Source: Cryptomeria japonica
Taxonomy: Eukaryota; Streptophyta; Pinopsida; Cupressales; Cupressaceae
NCBI RefSeq assembly: GCF_030272615.1
Contig: NC_081406.1
Location: 111,757,783-111,821,782 of the forward strand
Reading direction: 5' to 3'
DNA: 64,000 nt
Position numbers and translations under genes: made by a program. The notes beneath the pieces are model-generated. The model worked only from the letters and a program-made list of their open reading frames with translations. It ran no database searches and was not told the DNA's origin. Of the stretch, positions 36,182-48,884 are shown piece after piece; the stretch's first letter is position 1; each line of letters opens with the position of its first letter.

Positions 36182-38095
36182 TTTTGCCCCTCTTTGAAGC
36201 AAGGTGTGATGACATTTTGATTCAAAGAATAATCTGATTTTGATGATGGTGATGTGATATTGGTTCGATAGGATGCCTCAGACATTGATTGATACAATGA
36301 TGCCCCATCAGGGGATCAATTGAGATCATAATTGATCTTTGGAGTGTTTGGATCTTTGCGAAATTGATTTCCCGATTAGAAATTATTTTATTTCTGTAAT
36401 GTTGATTGATGAAAGTGCGAGTTCTTTAATTACGATAATGTGATTTGCAATGTGATGATTGATAGAGTTTGATTGAATTTGACAAGATTGATTAGATTGA
36501 TTGGGTTGAGATTTAGTTTGATTTCAAGAATGACACCTCTTGTATAAGACAAAGATGATCAAAGCGTCTAGTTTCAAAAATGATATATCCTGTATAAGAC
36601 TTCATCAAAATGCTTGGTTCCAAGAAAGATGCATCCTGTATAAGACATGATATAATGGATCATATGAGATTGATTGATAGAATTGATTGACTAGATAAAG
36701 AACTAACATTTTGTTGAGATCATGTTGCAAGAAGATTCAGATGTGCTGATGTGGGTTCATTTGAGGGGGTAGCATAAGATTTGTGTTGAGTTGACAATAT
36801 CTAGAGAGAGATGAGTCATCATTCTGATTGTGTATACACTTATGATGATGCATTGATGATTCTTGCAATAGATTTGGCCTTGGATAAGATGAGATTTTGT
36901 GATCCCATGCAAGAATGAAATGCAAGCTAAATGTAAATGCAAATGTAGATGAAATGCAAAGCTACTATTAGACCAGTCACTGGGTGATTGTGTTTTGTCA
37001 TCATTGAGCCTTTTAAAATGTGGGAACTGAGTGCAAACACCGATGGTATAAGTGAACCATGATGACCTGAGCACTACTTTCCTAGATTTTGATATTGCAA
37101 GTTAGCACAAGCATTGAGGTATAATTGAACCAAGATTACCTGAGTGTTGCTTGTGTAAATAGGCAGTATTAACCATTTCTATACGCAAATCAGAAATGTC
37201 TTCTATGATACTCCAATGATCATGTCCTGAGACAAATTTGCACATATGAATGATTAATTTACAGACAACAAACAAGAAAAAATTATGTTCCTTCAATGTT
37301 CCTCTAGTCAAAGACATCCTAGAGTCACTTAGAAATTATGATAGCGAAAATCAAGATATAAAAGTTGAACAATCATTGATTAAATTACGGAAATAATTAT
37401 GCAAAAGATATCATCTATTGAAAAGTATGTGTCGCTCTTAGACTGATATGTGAGAGTTTGATGGTTGACAATTTGATCTCGTGTTCAATGTTGGATGTGT
37501 CTCAGTTTTCGTTTGACAAAAGTTGCCTAACTATTGTTCTACCTGTTTGATTATGCTCAAAACAATAAAAAAAATTGCCCCCAGCTAAGTGCAGGATTGT
37601 GCCCCAAGCCCAGAAACAAATTTATTATGATATACCCAATGATCCAAACCATGGTAAGAATCCATCTACTATGCCTGCGTATGTACAAAGGCTTTATTAT
37701 GGATATGAATAGTGATGATGACAATGAATGCAAGCAGAAGGATGCATGAACCAATAGATGGAAGAGCTAGCTGATAGATAGCGCCTATTTGTCAGGTTTT
37801 AACCATCTATTTTTATTGCACTTTTTCTCATATTTGATTTTTTTTGTTTATTTTTCACTGTTTTCGTTGTTTTTGTATTTTCTATTTTTTCACTTTTTTT
37901 GGATTTTTCTGTTTTTCCATTGTTTTTTATTTTTCTGCTTTTTCAATGTTTTTTGAATTTTCTGCTTTTTCACTGTTTTTTTTTTTTTCTGCCTTTTCAC
38001 TATTTTTTATTTTTCTTCTTTTTCACGGTTTTTTTTTTTTTTTCTGTTTTTTCACTGTTTTTTTTATTTTTCTGTTTTTCCAGACATAAAACTTT
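36182..38095 (-). other. 3' noncoding region of element G with T-rich tandem repeat
   Basis: From 36182 the complement of a purine tract (AAAGAGGGGC) adjoins the LTR. The next 1.6 kb have no gene. At 37840-38095 a T-rich tandem array has a period of roughly 27-30 bp, with units like TTTTTCACTGTTTTTTATTT. It translates into Phe-rich low-complexity frames that are not genes. Similar blocks (a GTTTGCCAAGTTTTCA-like line followed by a T-rich array) occur near 40860 and 50550. Confidence 0.7.
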
Positions 38096-38099
38096 TTCA

Positions 38100-39445
38100 G
38101 ATGCATTCTATTGATGGGTTCCTTGAGCTGATCCTCATCCTATGTTGATAGTTGATATGCTTCTGACCCAAATACTGTTGTGACCACAAACGGACCTAAC
38201 CAGTTTGGTTCAAACTTCCCTTTTTTTTCTCGATCTGACTGGTTTCATGGATTTTCCTTTAGTACTAGTTCCCCAACTTGAAAGGCTCGTGGTTTGACCT
38301 TGTGATTATAACTTCAGCATATTCTTTGTTGATATACCTTTAAATGATCAAAGGCATTTTGTCTTCATTCATGGATCAATTCTAACTCTTGCAATATAGA
38401 TACTCGTTGTTCTTCATCTAGGATAAGGCCTTTTAATGATACTCATAGAGAAGGTATCTCTACTTCTATTGGTAGTATTGCTTCTGATCTATAGAAAAAA
38501 GAGAAAGGTGTGGCACCTGTTGGTGTGCAAATACTGGTACAGTAGGCCCATAGAGCAGGGTTCAATTGAATGTGTCAATCTCTGCCAGCATCATTTACTA
38601 TCTTTTTGAGGATTTTCATAATAGTTTTGTTTGATGCTTTTTCTTGCCCATTCCCTTGTGGATAGTAAGGTGTAGAGAATCTGTGTTGGATCTTGAATTT
38701 CTCACATAGCTTTTGTACATCTTGGTTCTTGAACAGTCGCTCATTATTAGTGATAATGGTCATGGGTATGCCATAGCGACATATGATGTAGCTCAAGATA
38801 AATGCAGCAATGTGTTTTCCTATGATATTAATGAGAGGTACTGCCTTTATCCATTTTTTGAAATATTTTGTATTTACAAGGATGAATTTGTGCCCATTGG
38901 ATGATGGAGGATGTATCTTTCCTACTACATCAAGACCCCATTGGCAGAATGGCCAAGATGTTGCCAAAGCATGAATCTCTTGTGTTGGTGCATGAATTAA
39001 ATTTACATGGATCTGATGTTGTTTGCATATTTTCGCTATCTGAAAAGAATCTCGTTCCATAGTTGGCCAATAATAGCCCAAGCGCATGAGTTTTTTTGAA
39101 AGGGTAAGACCACTTGAATGAGTGCCACAAATGTCATTATGGACTTCATTTAACGCCTTCTCATATTCTTCTTTCTCAAGACATCTTAAGAGAGTACCGT
39201 CCAGACCTCATTTAAAAAGGGTAGCTGCGACAAGAGTATAATGGGAAGATTGTGAATAAAGTTTCTCTTTTGGTTTTTTGACAAGTTGGGAGGGAGGGTG
39301 TTATCTTTCAAGTATGTGTAATTTTGGCCATAGCGGGAGGAATCATGCCCAATAAGGTGATAGATAATTTAAGAATCAGGACAATTATGTGCAGGGTAAG
39401 ACAACTCTTCCACCAGGAATTTGTAACATTGTAGAAATTAAATTG
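38100..39445 (-). pseudogene. Element G integrase (Ty3/Gypsy)
   Basis: The frame reads FLVEELSYPAHN (about 39435) into a linker, then a zinc part (EVHNDICGTHSSG) and RLGYYWPTMERD. The core has WGLDVVGKIHPPSS (first Asp), ITNNERLF where ITDNG is expected (second Asp now Asn), and PYYPQGNGQEKASNKT (Glu region). A C-terminal module with NWLGPFVVTTVFGSEAYQLST follows near 38200. Several stops (near 38573 and 38380) occur. This is a plant Tat-like Gypsy integrase, inactive by stops and by the lost catalytic Asp. Confidence 0.85.
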
Positions 39446-41462
39446 AGATTCAGCGTTGATTCATGAGAAATTAAGCACAATTAGAAGAGAGAATGAGATT
39501 TTGATGAACAGTGCTAAGTGGTCAAAATTTTGTGAAATTGACTAGCAAAATGATCTTGAATTTCAATTTCGATCCTGAAAATGGACTCAGGACAACTGAT
39601 TTATGAGTTCTTGATTTGATTTCATCGTACTTGTATTGATTGATTATGAGATGTTGTTCTATATGCTTTATTCTATATGTATGCATATCTTTTTAGTATA
39701 GATGAATGAATGCAAATGGAATATTGATGTTTATTTTTGTTTCTTTTTATGCAAATAAATGAATGAGTATGAGTAATATGAATAATGCAATGTTTTCATT
39801 TTTCTATGCAATAAGATGAATGCAAAAGAATGATAGTGAATGTATGAATCTATATAAGATGTTTATGTATGCATCTAACATCTCAAAACATAAGTACTCA
39901 ATCGGAGAAATGATGAGGAAGAGACCACTTAGCGAAGAAATGGGGATACTTCAAACTCTCATTCAGAAGATAAAGAAATTATTGTTACCATATCGAAATC
40001 ACTCTAAATTCATGAGATGCAGAATGAAATGCAAAATGAGATGCAACCGAAACCTAGTCACTGGATTTGAAAAGCTTAATTTTCATCATTGAGCATTTTA
40101 CAAACATAGAAGGTAGATTAGAGTTTCTTTCTTTTCATGTGCAATATTAATTATCTTTTCTGCAATGACCCTTTTTCCTCGTTCATATCCTTGGATAGAT
40201 TATGCATGGACCCGGACTGTACAATAAAGAAATTCCCTCAAAACAGAAAAAGAAATGATGGGAACCTCCCTATAGCATTCAAATAAGCGGACTCGAGATA
40301 TGTGTGGCGATTTCACCTGAATGTGAAGGTACTTATCACAGACACCCAGCTGATTAGATGTTTTCAGATCATCAGAATCATTCCTACAAGAAGAAAACAA
40401 TGAAGATATTATGCCCCCAATCCTTGCTCCTCTTAGTCAAGATAGACTTCCTTGAGTTACTCAAAGGGATAATAATCGAAAACCAATATAAAAGATAGCA
40501 CACAAAGAAAATTTTCATTTATAGCTCAAATTGTTTAGTGATTGTTTTTAGTTTTGTTATTTTGCTTGTTAACTCAGTGATAAAAAACTCTTCAGTAGTC
40601 AGGAGACAGGTAACTAACTCGAAGTGGACAACCAGGTTTCACTGACGTAAGGTTGACTTGGTTGATACTACTTAGGACATGTAATGTGCTCTTGTTGATT
40701 ACCTAAGACTAGGACATTGATCGGTTTCAAGCCATGAGGGTTCCAACAAACCAGGATGTCACAAAAGTGACTGAAATATGTACAAGCGAAAGAAAAGATG
40801 CATGAAAGCGGGAATGCCAACGTTGTGTTGATAGATGGAGCGCTTGAATACAAGAGGTGCCTGTTTGCCAAGTTTTCACCTACTTGGCAAATATCTTCTG
40901 TTTTGTTTTTTTTTAGGACTTTTTCTGATTTTTAGGATTTCTTCAAGACTTTTGACGATTTTTAGGATTTCTTTAGGACTTTTTCTGATTTTTAGGATTT
41001 TTTCAGGACTTTTTCTGATTTTTAGGATTTCTTCAGGACATTTTCTAGTTTTTAGGAGTTTGTTCAGAATATTTTAGAATTTTTAGGATTTTTTAATGTT
41101 TGCCCCTATTGTCTAGCAAGGCAAAAGGGATTTTGAGTACATGAATGGATAAGCGAATGATGGTGGATGCTTTCAAGGACTATCTCACAACATTAATCCA
41201 AGCACAGGGTCCAGATATAGCAATGTAAAGCAAGGATTTTAGCGATGTAAAGCAAGGATATAGCGTAACGAAGCCATATGGTCCAAAGAAGTTGCCATGT
41301 CAAGAGGTTTTTGGAAAGCATGTTTTTGCATTTTGTCCATAGTATTGATCAAGATTAAGGAATAGATTTGTATAGGAGGTAGATAGGATAATCAAGATCA
41401 AAGGTGGTAATGAAGGATGTAAGCGAGCAATGGGTAGGAGCTAAAGGGTTTGGATCAAGTGC
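39446..41462 (-). other. 3' noncoding part of block J with a 31-bp tandem repeat
   Basis: No gene seen. The segment around 40010-40095 resembles 36940-37020 in G's 3' region. At 40905-41095 about six copies of a roughly 31-bp T-rich unit (core GATTTTTAGGATTTCTTCAG) are present. The sequence TTTGCCCCTATT at about 41100 looks like the complement of a purine tract, but no LTR follows. Confidence 0.6.
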
Positions 41463-41467
41463 AATAT

Positions 41468-42698
41468 TGTTGGCATTTTGATGATTATGTTGTGATTGTC
41501 ATTGATGGACACACACTTGCTATGAGATCACTTTGTGAATGTATGAATTATGCTCAACCGGTAATTGTTCCAAACCGGTATCATGTTGTAGTCTTTAGAC
41601 TATTGATGTTATGCAGAAAGTGTTTACCGATCTCAAGCGATATAAAGACCCAAGCGGCATATAGAGATCAAGCAGTTTAAGGATCTCAAGCAGAGTGGAG
41701 CAAAGGAGCCAAAAACGGCAGTTATCTTTTTCCCAGTCTTCAATTTTTGTCAACCGGAAATCTGTTTGAACCGGTATTACTCTAAGTTACCAACCGGTAA
41801 CCAAAAAAGTTGTATAAACCGGTAATACTCTATGATGAGTTACCAACCGGTATATTTTTGTGATGAGTTACCATCCACCGACACTTTGACAGTGAATTTG
41901 TGTCGTGTTACCAAATGTGTCCAGATACAATGAACCTAGGAACTTGCAATGTAATCCTATTGAACCGACACAAAATCATATTCCTTTTAAGGACATCATG
42001 TCTAAGGTTTTGTATGTGTATGTATGAGTGTAGTTGTTAGGTTTTGGTGGTCGTCGAAGCTCTTGTATGTGCAACCTTAATTGAGAAGATCAAGTTTGTG
42101 TATTGCAATAGAGTGTGGATTTATTGAAGACTGAAGTAATGCTGAAGAGAATTAGCTATGAGCTACAATGGATCCAATCAAGCAGACTGTGCCATTTTCT
42201 AGATCATTCACTTGTTTATTACTCACATCTTTGACAAGTCAGAAACCCTTAACCGGGTAGGCCCAGAAAAGCCATTGTAAATCCTCTAACAAGGTGGTTC
42301 ACATCTGTGGATCTAAAATCCTCTCACAAGGTAGTCTTTAATTGGACTTATCTCCTAACAAAGATTGAGATTCCTAATAGGATCTGTTCTGGTAAAGAAC
42401 ATTGTATGACCTTAACTGGTCTGGCCTTAACCAGTCTGGTTACTATTCTGCAGATAGTTACTTGTGAGTTTCATCTCACCGTGGTTTTTCCCATTTGGGT
42501 TTCCACATCAAAATCTCTTGTGTTATGGTGATTGTTCTTCTAAGGGTGAATGCCTTATTTTCTATTTGGTTTGCATGTGTGTTAACCGGTTTGTTTGTTA
42601 AACTGTTTTACCGGTTTACTGCTAGACTGTTAAAGTGTTTAAGTACAATATTTTTTGTTATACTAATTCACCCCCCCACTCCCTCTTAGTATTCATCA
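41468..42698 (+). repeat. 5' LTR of element D
   Basis: 1,231 bp, TGTTGGCATTTTG to ATTCATCA. It holds about eight ACCGGT-type palindromes (for example near 41556, 41573, 41770, 41790, 41818, 41846, 42583 and 42610). CACCGTGGTTTTTCCC is at 42477-42492. The stem ATACTAA (42660-42666) / TTAGTAT (42686-42692) encloses a poly-C loop. PBS TGGTATCAAAGCC at 42701-42713. Confidence 0.94.
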
Positions 42699-42748
42699 AT
42701 TGGTATCAAAGCCAACCTTTCTATAAGTCTAACCACTTGGAAAGACAT

Positions 42749-44028
42749 ATGGGGGAATACACTGTGAGGGAACTTACTCATCGGCTCACTCAGACTGAGC
42801 AAGCCTATGATGAACTTAAGGTCAAATATAACGCCTCTCAGGCAAAAAGAAGAGAGCATGCTGAAAAATTGATGGAGCTAACTGAAAACAGTTCTTCTGA
42901 TGAAGCGGACATGGAAGCCCTAATTCAAGAAGTAGAAAAGTTGAATGAGTCCAATGCCAACCTAAGAAGGGAACTTGAAGGACTAACTATTAGAATGTGT
43001 CAAGAGCTTGAGAACCGGAGGAAAGCTGAAGATCTGGTAAAAGACAAAGATCATGAGATCTCCAAGCTGAAGCAAGAGATCAGTGCACTTACCGCTCATC
43101 TTCTTGAAAATAAAATGGAAAAGGAAGGAATCTAGAGTGAACTACACATGGTTGTTTCTGAGAATGCAACCTTGAAGGAATCCAATGTTGCTATTACCAA
43201 AGAACTTATTGAGTCAAAGGAAATACTTGCCAAATTCAATAAGAGCACCATCAAGCTAGAGCAAAAGCTTGAATCAGCTAAACCGGTAAAAAATACCAAT
43301 GGACTTGGTTTCTCTGATTATGAGGAAGGTGAGACCTCTGGAACAAAAGATGGAGCATCAAAGAAACAATTGGCACCAAAAGAGAAAGGTAAGCAAAAGT
43401 TCAAACCTGTTTGCTTTAATTGTCTCAAGGAAGGACACACTGTTAATGTATGTAGAAGTAAGACTTACAATAATTTTCCTTATTTTCTAAACGATAAGCC
43501 TAGACCCAATAGATCCAATGGTAATTGTTATGCATGCAACAAGTTTGGGTATAGAGCATTTGAATGCAGGTCTGTCATGCACAATACCGGAAGGTATCCT
43601 CAAAGGAGTTAAGGAGTTTTTCCTGAATCCTTTGAGAACCAGAACCCAAACTGATTTAATACCTATAATCATCAATCAGGTAGTGGTAGCTATCAAGCGA
43701 CAACCGGATGGAGAGAAAACTATTGGATTTGTCATGGTCATCGTCACACTGCTGTAACATGTAGAAGGAAGAATGGACACATGAATAATGGACCTTGGAG
43801 AGCACCTGGAATGGTTTGCTATCACTGCAACAAACCGAGTCATACAACAAGATTCTGCAGAACAAGAAAGAGTATATCGGATGATATACCGGTCACTCCG
43901 GAAGGAAAGATTGATGTTGAAATTGTTCAAGCAGATATGAAGGAAACCTAGAAGAAGAAGCCAAAAGAAGTGATTCAAGTAGAACCAGTTTCTGCACCTA
44001 GTGTGGAAGTCGTTGAACTAGCAAAATA
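42749..44028 (+). pseudogene. Element D ORF1: coiled-coil zinc-knuckle protein (Gag-like)
   Basis: Starts MGEYTVRELTHRLTQTEQAY at the first ATG after the PBS. About 220 residues of Glu/Lys-rich coiled coil, including an in-frame TAG at 43133-43135, lead to knuckles. These are CFNCLKEGHTVNVC (intact), CYACNKFGYRAFEC (His is Tyr), a degenerate one near 43720 (WICHGHRHTAVTC) and CYHCNKPSHTTRFC near 43820 (intact). A frameshift near 43615 separates the second and third. Same organisation as ORF1 of A. The 444 bp to ORF2 hold a GGGGGAG tract (44046-44052) and no gene. Confidence 0.82.
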
Positions 44029-44472
44029 AGCATCAAAAAAATCTTAGGGGGAGCAAACGGTGAAATATCTCGAACCCCCAGTTTACACCGGTAAAAGACC
44101 TCAACCAGTATGTGATACCTATTAGTTGGCAGAAGACCAAAAATAGTAAAAGGCAAATTAGGGTTTATGCACTAATAGTGAAGCATTTATTGTGGTAGGT
44201 GAAGAACTTGTTTAAAAGAATTTTTCAAAGTCATTTTTCACTTATCAATTCATGGGTGAAGAATTTTTCAAGCACAGAGAAAAGAAAAGCGATTTGGATT
44301 GCGATTCAAAGAATTTATCAAAATCCTGAAGAAGAATTAGAAGCAAACATCTGTTGGTGAAGTGTAGAACACAAAGCGGTATTTCAGCAACCAAAGGAGT
44401 GGGTAGCGAAGTTTAAATTGCAAGCCCTAAATTTTGACTTACGAAGGTATTTTTCAAAATTATTTGTTTATC

Positions 44473-47400
44473 ATGGCTTCTATATCACATGCTAGTTCTA
44501 GTGCACCTGTTGATTCTGTAGACTTCATTCAACGGAAGGCAAAATACAATGCCCTATCTCAAGTTCCTGCTGGTGTTATAGTGGAGGAAGGCATTTCCAA
44601 TTACATTGACTGTAAGATTGAAGATCTAGAATCTCTGATGATCCATTCTCAGTTGAGTTTGTTCTGTGGGAAGGACAAAAAGATTAAACCAGAATTTAGC
44701 ATTCTGGAAAAGAAGAAACTTCACAATGTTGTCTATTTCCTTGAAGAATTTTTAGATGATCACATCCACATTATTCTGAGTAGAGTACACAGTGATAAAA
44801 TGTACTTAGAGTGGACGCATGATATTACACTGGAAGCAATTCATGCCATCGTTGGTTTCTACAATGTCGGTGAAGTGCCAGCCCTAAGGAAGATCAACAA
44901 GACGGAAATGACCAAGCTCACTGGTTCTGTGAGCGATTCACGGGGAATGGCTGTCAATTCCATCAAGGATGATCTGGTCTAATATGCGTGTATGGTGATA
45001 GGATACTGGATGTTCCATGCCAGCAGAATCAACTCTGTCTTTGTTGCAGTGGTAAATGTCACCTACAGGATGATCAAGGAAGATGCATCATTTGATCTAT
45101 GCACTTGTATGCAAAGACAACTTTTGTTGAACCTCAAGTCGATCAAACAGGACAATGCCCTGAGATTTAAGTTTGGAAAACTATTGGTTGGGTTTTTCTT
45201 CTACTTCCAAGGCTATTTTCTAGGAGTAGGTGTTATTCAATGGTCTGCTGACCAACCAGTTACAAAGCAAATCAAGAAAAGCCTACAAGCGGTAGGAACC
45301 GGTTATCCAAAAGTGTTGAACAAATACTTTGATGAGTTCAGATGAAAAATGAATCAAAGGGTAAGAATATCTGGTGATATTGTCAAGAAGTATGAGGAGG
45401 ACATCTTCTTCACCATCGGAGTTGATGAGTGCATAATGGAGGCAGTTGAGCCTAGATAGGAAGAAGTGGAACCGATGGGATATGAGGTAATGTATGACAT
45501 GCTAGATGGGTATGCCTCTACCCTAATTGCCTCACCCCTTGATCCAAAGGCAAGGAGAACCAGCACCTATTTGGAAAGGGTTACACCGGTTGAAGAACCC
45601 TTAGTAAAGAAGGGAAAGGTAGTGCCTTCATCATCGGCACCGGTTACCATAGCAAGTCCCAAAGTGACCAAGCGGTCACCAGCAAAGGAGAAACCAAAAG
45701 CAGCACCCGCCAAAGTCTTTGAGAGGAAGCGGAAGACAAAAAGAAATACACTAGACTCAGAGGACACTGTCTCCGAAGAACAACCTAAGAAGACTAGGCA
45801 AACAAGGAAAAAGACAAAGAATGAACCGGCAACATCAGCACTTGTAAATATTGATATTTCCTCTTACAAACCTTTGACACATTGTTAAAGAACAATTAAG
45901 AATATTAGAAGAAAAGTGCTTGGTGATTTGAAAGAGTAATCCGATGATTTTAATGATGATGAAAAGGAAGAAGTTAAACAAGAAGTCATTAATTATTTAT
46001 GTATTAATGACCGGTGGCCTTCAGAAATAAAGTCTGAGATACCTGATTCTTTATATAATTCTTTAGATAACAAATGGCCCATTGCCATAGAGAAAGAATA
46101 GGAAATAAGAGAGGAAGTATTCACACAATACTTCACTGATGTGCCTAAAACCGAACTGTATGAAGTGGTGGAGAGATATAAGGGCCTCTTCTTCATGAGA
46201 AGAAGAAGACTCCTATTGCTGGAAGGAAAAGTTTCAGAAGTGGTCAAAGATACCCACTCCCTTTCTCAATCAGCTTTAAGATTACATCAAGTGGCTGAAG
46301 CCAACAAAAAGGCAGAGAAAGAATCGGAAATCACTCAACCAGATGAAGTATATGACAGTGAAGGAGAACCGGTCACTACTCAATTGGACCCGATTGATGT
46401 TGATGCATTGAACAGTGAAAATGTTACTCCAGATGCACCAACAGAAACAAAAGGTCAGGAGAAATAGGAGGAAGACGAGAGAAAACAAGCAGAGAAAGAG
46501 AAGGAAAAACAAGAGGAAGAAAATAGAAAATAGGCAGAAATGGAAAAGAAGCAAAAGGAAGAAGAGAAAAAAAAAGCGGAAGAGGAGAGAAAAGAAGAGG
46601 AGAATAAGAAACAAGAAGAAGAGAAGAAGAAGAAGGAAGCAGAACAAGAAAAGGAGAAGAAAAAGGAAGAGGAGAAGAGAAAGGAAGAGGAGAAGAGAAA
46701 GGAGCAAGATAAGAAGAAGCAAGAAGAGGAGAAGAAGAAGAAGGATGAAGATGAAGAGAAGCGGAAAGAAGAGGAGAAAAAGAAGGCAGAAGAGGACAAG
46801 AAAAGAGCTAAAGAGAAAGAGGGAGCGGCTTGGTGATTTGAAAGAGTACTTCGATGATTTTAATGATGATGAAAAGGAAGAAGTTGAACAGGAAGTCATT
46901 AATTATTTATGTATTAATGACCAGTGGCCTTCAGAAATTAAGTCTAAGACACCTGATTCTTTATTGAAAGAGAAAAGAACAATTAAGAATATTAGAAGAA
47001 AAGTGCTTGGTGATTTGAAAGAGTAATTCGATGATTTTAATGATGATGAAAAGGAAGAAGTTGAACAGGAAGTCATTAATTATTTATGTATTAATGATCA
47101 GTGGCCTTCAAAAATTAAGTCTGAGACACCTGATTCTTTATATAATTCTTTAGATAACAAATGGCTCATTGCCATAGAGAAAGAATAGGAAATAAGAGAG
47201 GAAGTATTTGCACAATACTTCACTGATGTGCCTAAAATAGAACTGTATGAAGTGGTGGAGAGATATAAGGGCCTCTTCTTCATGAGAAGAAGAAGACTCA
47301 TATTGCTAGAAGGAGAAGTTTCAGAAGTGGTCAAAGATATCCACTCCCTTTCTCAATCAGCTTTAAGATTGCATCAAGTGGCTGAAGCCAACAAAAAGGC

Positions 47401-48772
47401 AGAGAAAGAATCGGAAATCACTCAACCAGATGAAGTATATGACAGTGAAGGAGAACCGGTCACTACTCAGTTGGACTCGATTGATGTTGATGTCTTGAAT
47501 AGTGAAAATGTTACTCTAGATGCACCAACAAAAATAGAAGGTCAAGAGAAACAGGAGGAAGACGAGAGAAAACAGGCAGAGAAAGAGAAGGAAAAATAGG
47601 AGGAAGAAAATAGAAAACAGGCAGAAATGGAAAAGAAGAAAAAGGAAGAAGAGAAGAAAAAAGCGGAAGAGGAGAGAAAAGAGGAAGAAAAGAGAAAAGA
47701 AGAGGAGAATAAGAAATAAGAAGAAGAGAAGAAGAAGAAGAAGGAAGCAGAACAAGAAAAGGAGAAGAAAAAGGAAGAGGAGAAGAGAAAGGAAGAGGAG
47801 AAGAGAAAGAAGCAAGATAAGAAGAAGCAAGAAGAGGAGAAGAAGAAGAAGGATGAAGATGAAGAGAAGTGGAAAGAAGAGGAGAAAAAGAAGGTAGAAG
47901 AGGACAAGAAAAGAGCTAAAGAGAAAGAGGGAGTGGCATAGAGCACTCAGATGGAGACCCCAAAGGCAACCGGTAGTCAAGCCAAATTGGTTGACATTAC
48001 CAGTCCCATTGACCTCGAGTCTACAAACAAATCAGAGTTGCTGCAGAGCATTAAGGTTGCCCAAGAATGCCTAGAAGTAATAAGGAGGAAGAAAGAGCAA
48101 GATGTGATCCAAGCTATGGTGGACACTCTTACCAGTTTGATACCCGGTACCAATCTCCCCAGTACCGATTCCTCTCTTGCACAATTAAAGCTCCTATGCA
48201 TAGTTGTAGAAGACTAGGTCCAAAGCCTGGAAGAGGTTGTAGAATCAAATGCCAAGAAGGAGCATCAAAAGGCTCTGGACACTTCCTTGGTAAAAAAGTT
48301 AACAGAGCTCCGGTTTGATCTACAGAAGGCACAGAAGGACATTAGAGATGCAATGGATGAGGGAAAATTATTGCTAAGTAAGATATGTCAACCTCATTTA
48401 TTTTGTGATGATGTGCTTTCTCAGAAAGCCAAACTGCAATATGATATGCAGTCATTTATAAGCACCTTCAAGATGCCATATGATTCCTTCTCCACATATG
48501 GACAAACCACTCACCGGTTTCAGCTCCAGTCTGCAAGAATAGAGGCAAAGATAAGCAACTGGACACATAATTTACAGGAACTTCAACTGGTCCTACTGCC
48601 AAGACTGCAAATTCTTCAGAAATGCTATCTAAATCTGGATGCCCTAACGGTCACTCAAGAGATGAGTACCTTGGTTGCCATGGAAGAGCAGGACTATCAG
48701 ATGCAAATGGAGAATGAGATTGCTACCTCATTGCTTGAATCATGGTCTTTATCCAAGAAGACATTTCTGTAG
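44473..48772 (+). pseudogene. Element D ORF2: long charged protein, internally duplicated
   Basis: Starts MASISHASSSAPVDSVDFIQ. The N-terminal 330 residues match A ORF2: VPAGVIVEEGISNYID against IPKGVVYAEDPRMYIH, a SRINSV motif, KMNQRVRIS and MEAVEPR...MGYE. Stops at 44980, 45343, about 45457 and 45886 interrupt it. From 45890 a helical segment (DLKEYFDDFNDDEKEEVEQE in the second copy) and a Lys/Glu-rich stretch are present twice, with a third short copy between. The C-terminal part (47951-48772) is again helical. The 1,087-bp duplication shifts the frame. No enzyme motif, signal peptide or transmembrane segment seen; function unknown. Confidence 0.78.
45891..47940 (+). repeat. 1,087-bp tandem duplication within D ORF2
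   Basis: Sequence from 45891 recurs at 46978 and 46141 recurs at 47228, both an offset of 1,087 bp. A partial third copy of the first roughly 135 bp lies at about 46829-46965, 177 bp before its counterpart. Each long copy ends in a purine-only stretch of about 300 bp (46540-46815 and 47620-47935) coding EEKKK-type repeats. Confidence 0.9.
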
Positions 48773-48884
48773 GACTTTAAATCAGTTTTTGATAAGTTTC
48801 ACTCTTTATTGTCATAAACTCTTTAAATCAGTTTTTAATGCTAATGGAACAGGGGTTATTCAGTTGTACATTGTTATTGTTGGC

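Noticed and set aside
37844-38114. Hydrophobic Phe-rich ORFs as membrane proteins
   Set aside because: They come from a T-rich tandem repeat in noncoding retrotransposon sequence and are open in more than one frame.
46282-47980. Leu/Ser/Phe-rich minus-strand ORFs
   Set aside because: Antisense shadows of the purine-only Lys/Glu-coding strand of D ORF2.
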